Assembly (NCBI GenBank): GCA_031270755.1
Contig: JAISWV010000232.1
Span: 1 to 5,728, forward strand
Direction: 5' to 3'
DNA: 5,728 nt
DNA from: Synergistaceae bacterium
Lineage (GTDB): Bacteria; Synergistota; Synergistia; Synergistales; Aminobacteriaceae
Shown here: piece after piece, positions 5,534 through 5,728 of the stretch
Layout of the letters: each line of letters opens with the position of its first letter
Numbering within the stretch: the first letter of the stretch is position 1
Notes under the pieces: generated by a model
What the model was told of the DNA's origin: nothing
Databases searched by the model: none
The model's input: the letters and a program-made list of their open reading frames with translations, nothing else
Position numbers and translations under genes: made by a program

Positions 5534-5728
5534 ACGGCGGTAACGTCAAATCCCCCAAAAAACTCATCGAGGCCGCGCTGCCGCTGGACGCTATCAACAC
5601 AGCGGCAGCCCGTGAGAAATCCATACGCCACGGCCACCCTTCGACGCTTCATCTGTGGTGGGCAAGACGTCCTTTAGCCGCCGCGCGGGCGGTGATTTTC
5701 GCCCAGATGGTCAACGACCCCGGCTATC
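5530..5728 (+). CDS. DUF1156 adenine-specific DNA methyltransferase, N-terminal part, truncated by window edge
   Basis: GTG at 5530-5532 opens 66 codons to the edge, beginning [20 protein letters not shown]. The stretch [20 protein letters not shown] and the following [20 protein letters not shown] are the hallmark of DUF1156, the N-terminal domain of large adenine-specific DNA methyltransferases (COG1743-like). The catalytic motifs (FxGxG, D/N-PPY) lie outside the window. The start is supported by GGAGG 7 nt upstream and by a GTGA overlap with the extended helicase frame. In defence loci such enzymes are thought to mark host DNA so that the helicase/nuclease partner attacks unmodified phage DNA. 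Partners in related loci are a DUF499 ATPase (Hma-like systems) or DrmA/B/C (DISARM); none is visible here, so the system type is undecided. Confidence 0.9.
   Translation, partial: MNGGNVKSPKKLIEAALPLDAINTAAAREKSIRHGHPSTLHLWWARRPLAAARAVIFAQMVNDPGY

Overview
The window is bacterial accessory DNA: a tRNA-targeted integration site with its integrase on the left, and the start of a helicase/DNA-methyltransferase anti-phage operon on the right. The genes have ordinary Shine-Dalgarno sites, intrinsic terminators and a 4-nt coupled overlap. Base composition is moderate: intergenic DNA is AT-rich and the large gene visibly GC-richer. I cannot name the species. No rRNA, complete tRNA, transposase or CRISPR array is present.

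Layout. (1) 1-476, minus strand: N-terminal 158 codons of a tyrosine recombinase, running off the left edge. It has an extended -10 promoter, and two CTTGCAAC repeats lie over its predicted transcription start. (2) 638-687: the 3' part of a tRNA-Gly(CCC) gene with its CCA but no D-arm or 5' acceptor strand, followed by its terminator (696-728). This is best read as an attachment-site scar. (3) 729-1037: AT-rich DNA without a convincing gene, holding a duplicated TTGGTACA and a 10-bp-phased GTTC array. (4) 1038-1476: a small membrane-protein gene that appears broken by two frameshifts. (5) 1459-1495: a perfect 12-bp inverted repeat ending this gene and the convergent 105-aa hypothetical gene (1473-1790, minus). 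(6) 1791-1969: a divergent regulatory region with a 16-bp tandem repeat, overlapping palindromes and a hairpin. (7) 1970-5434: an SNF2/DEAD-like helicase with a C-terminal DUF3883 nuclease-like domain. (8) 5530 to the right edge: the N-terminus of a DUF1156 adenine-specific DNA methyltransferase.

The helicase and methyltransferase are translationally coupled and very probably belong to one defence operon (Hma-like helicase-methylase-ATPase, or a DISARM class 1-like arrangement). The genes that would decide lie beyond the right edge. The most notable observation is an in-frame TAG at 5432-5434. The helicase frame continues after it for 32 family-like codons and ends exactly in the GTGA overlap with the methyltransferase start. 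The helicase therefore seems to carry a nonsense codon near its natural C-terminus, or a readthrough site.
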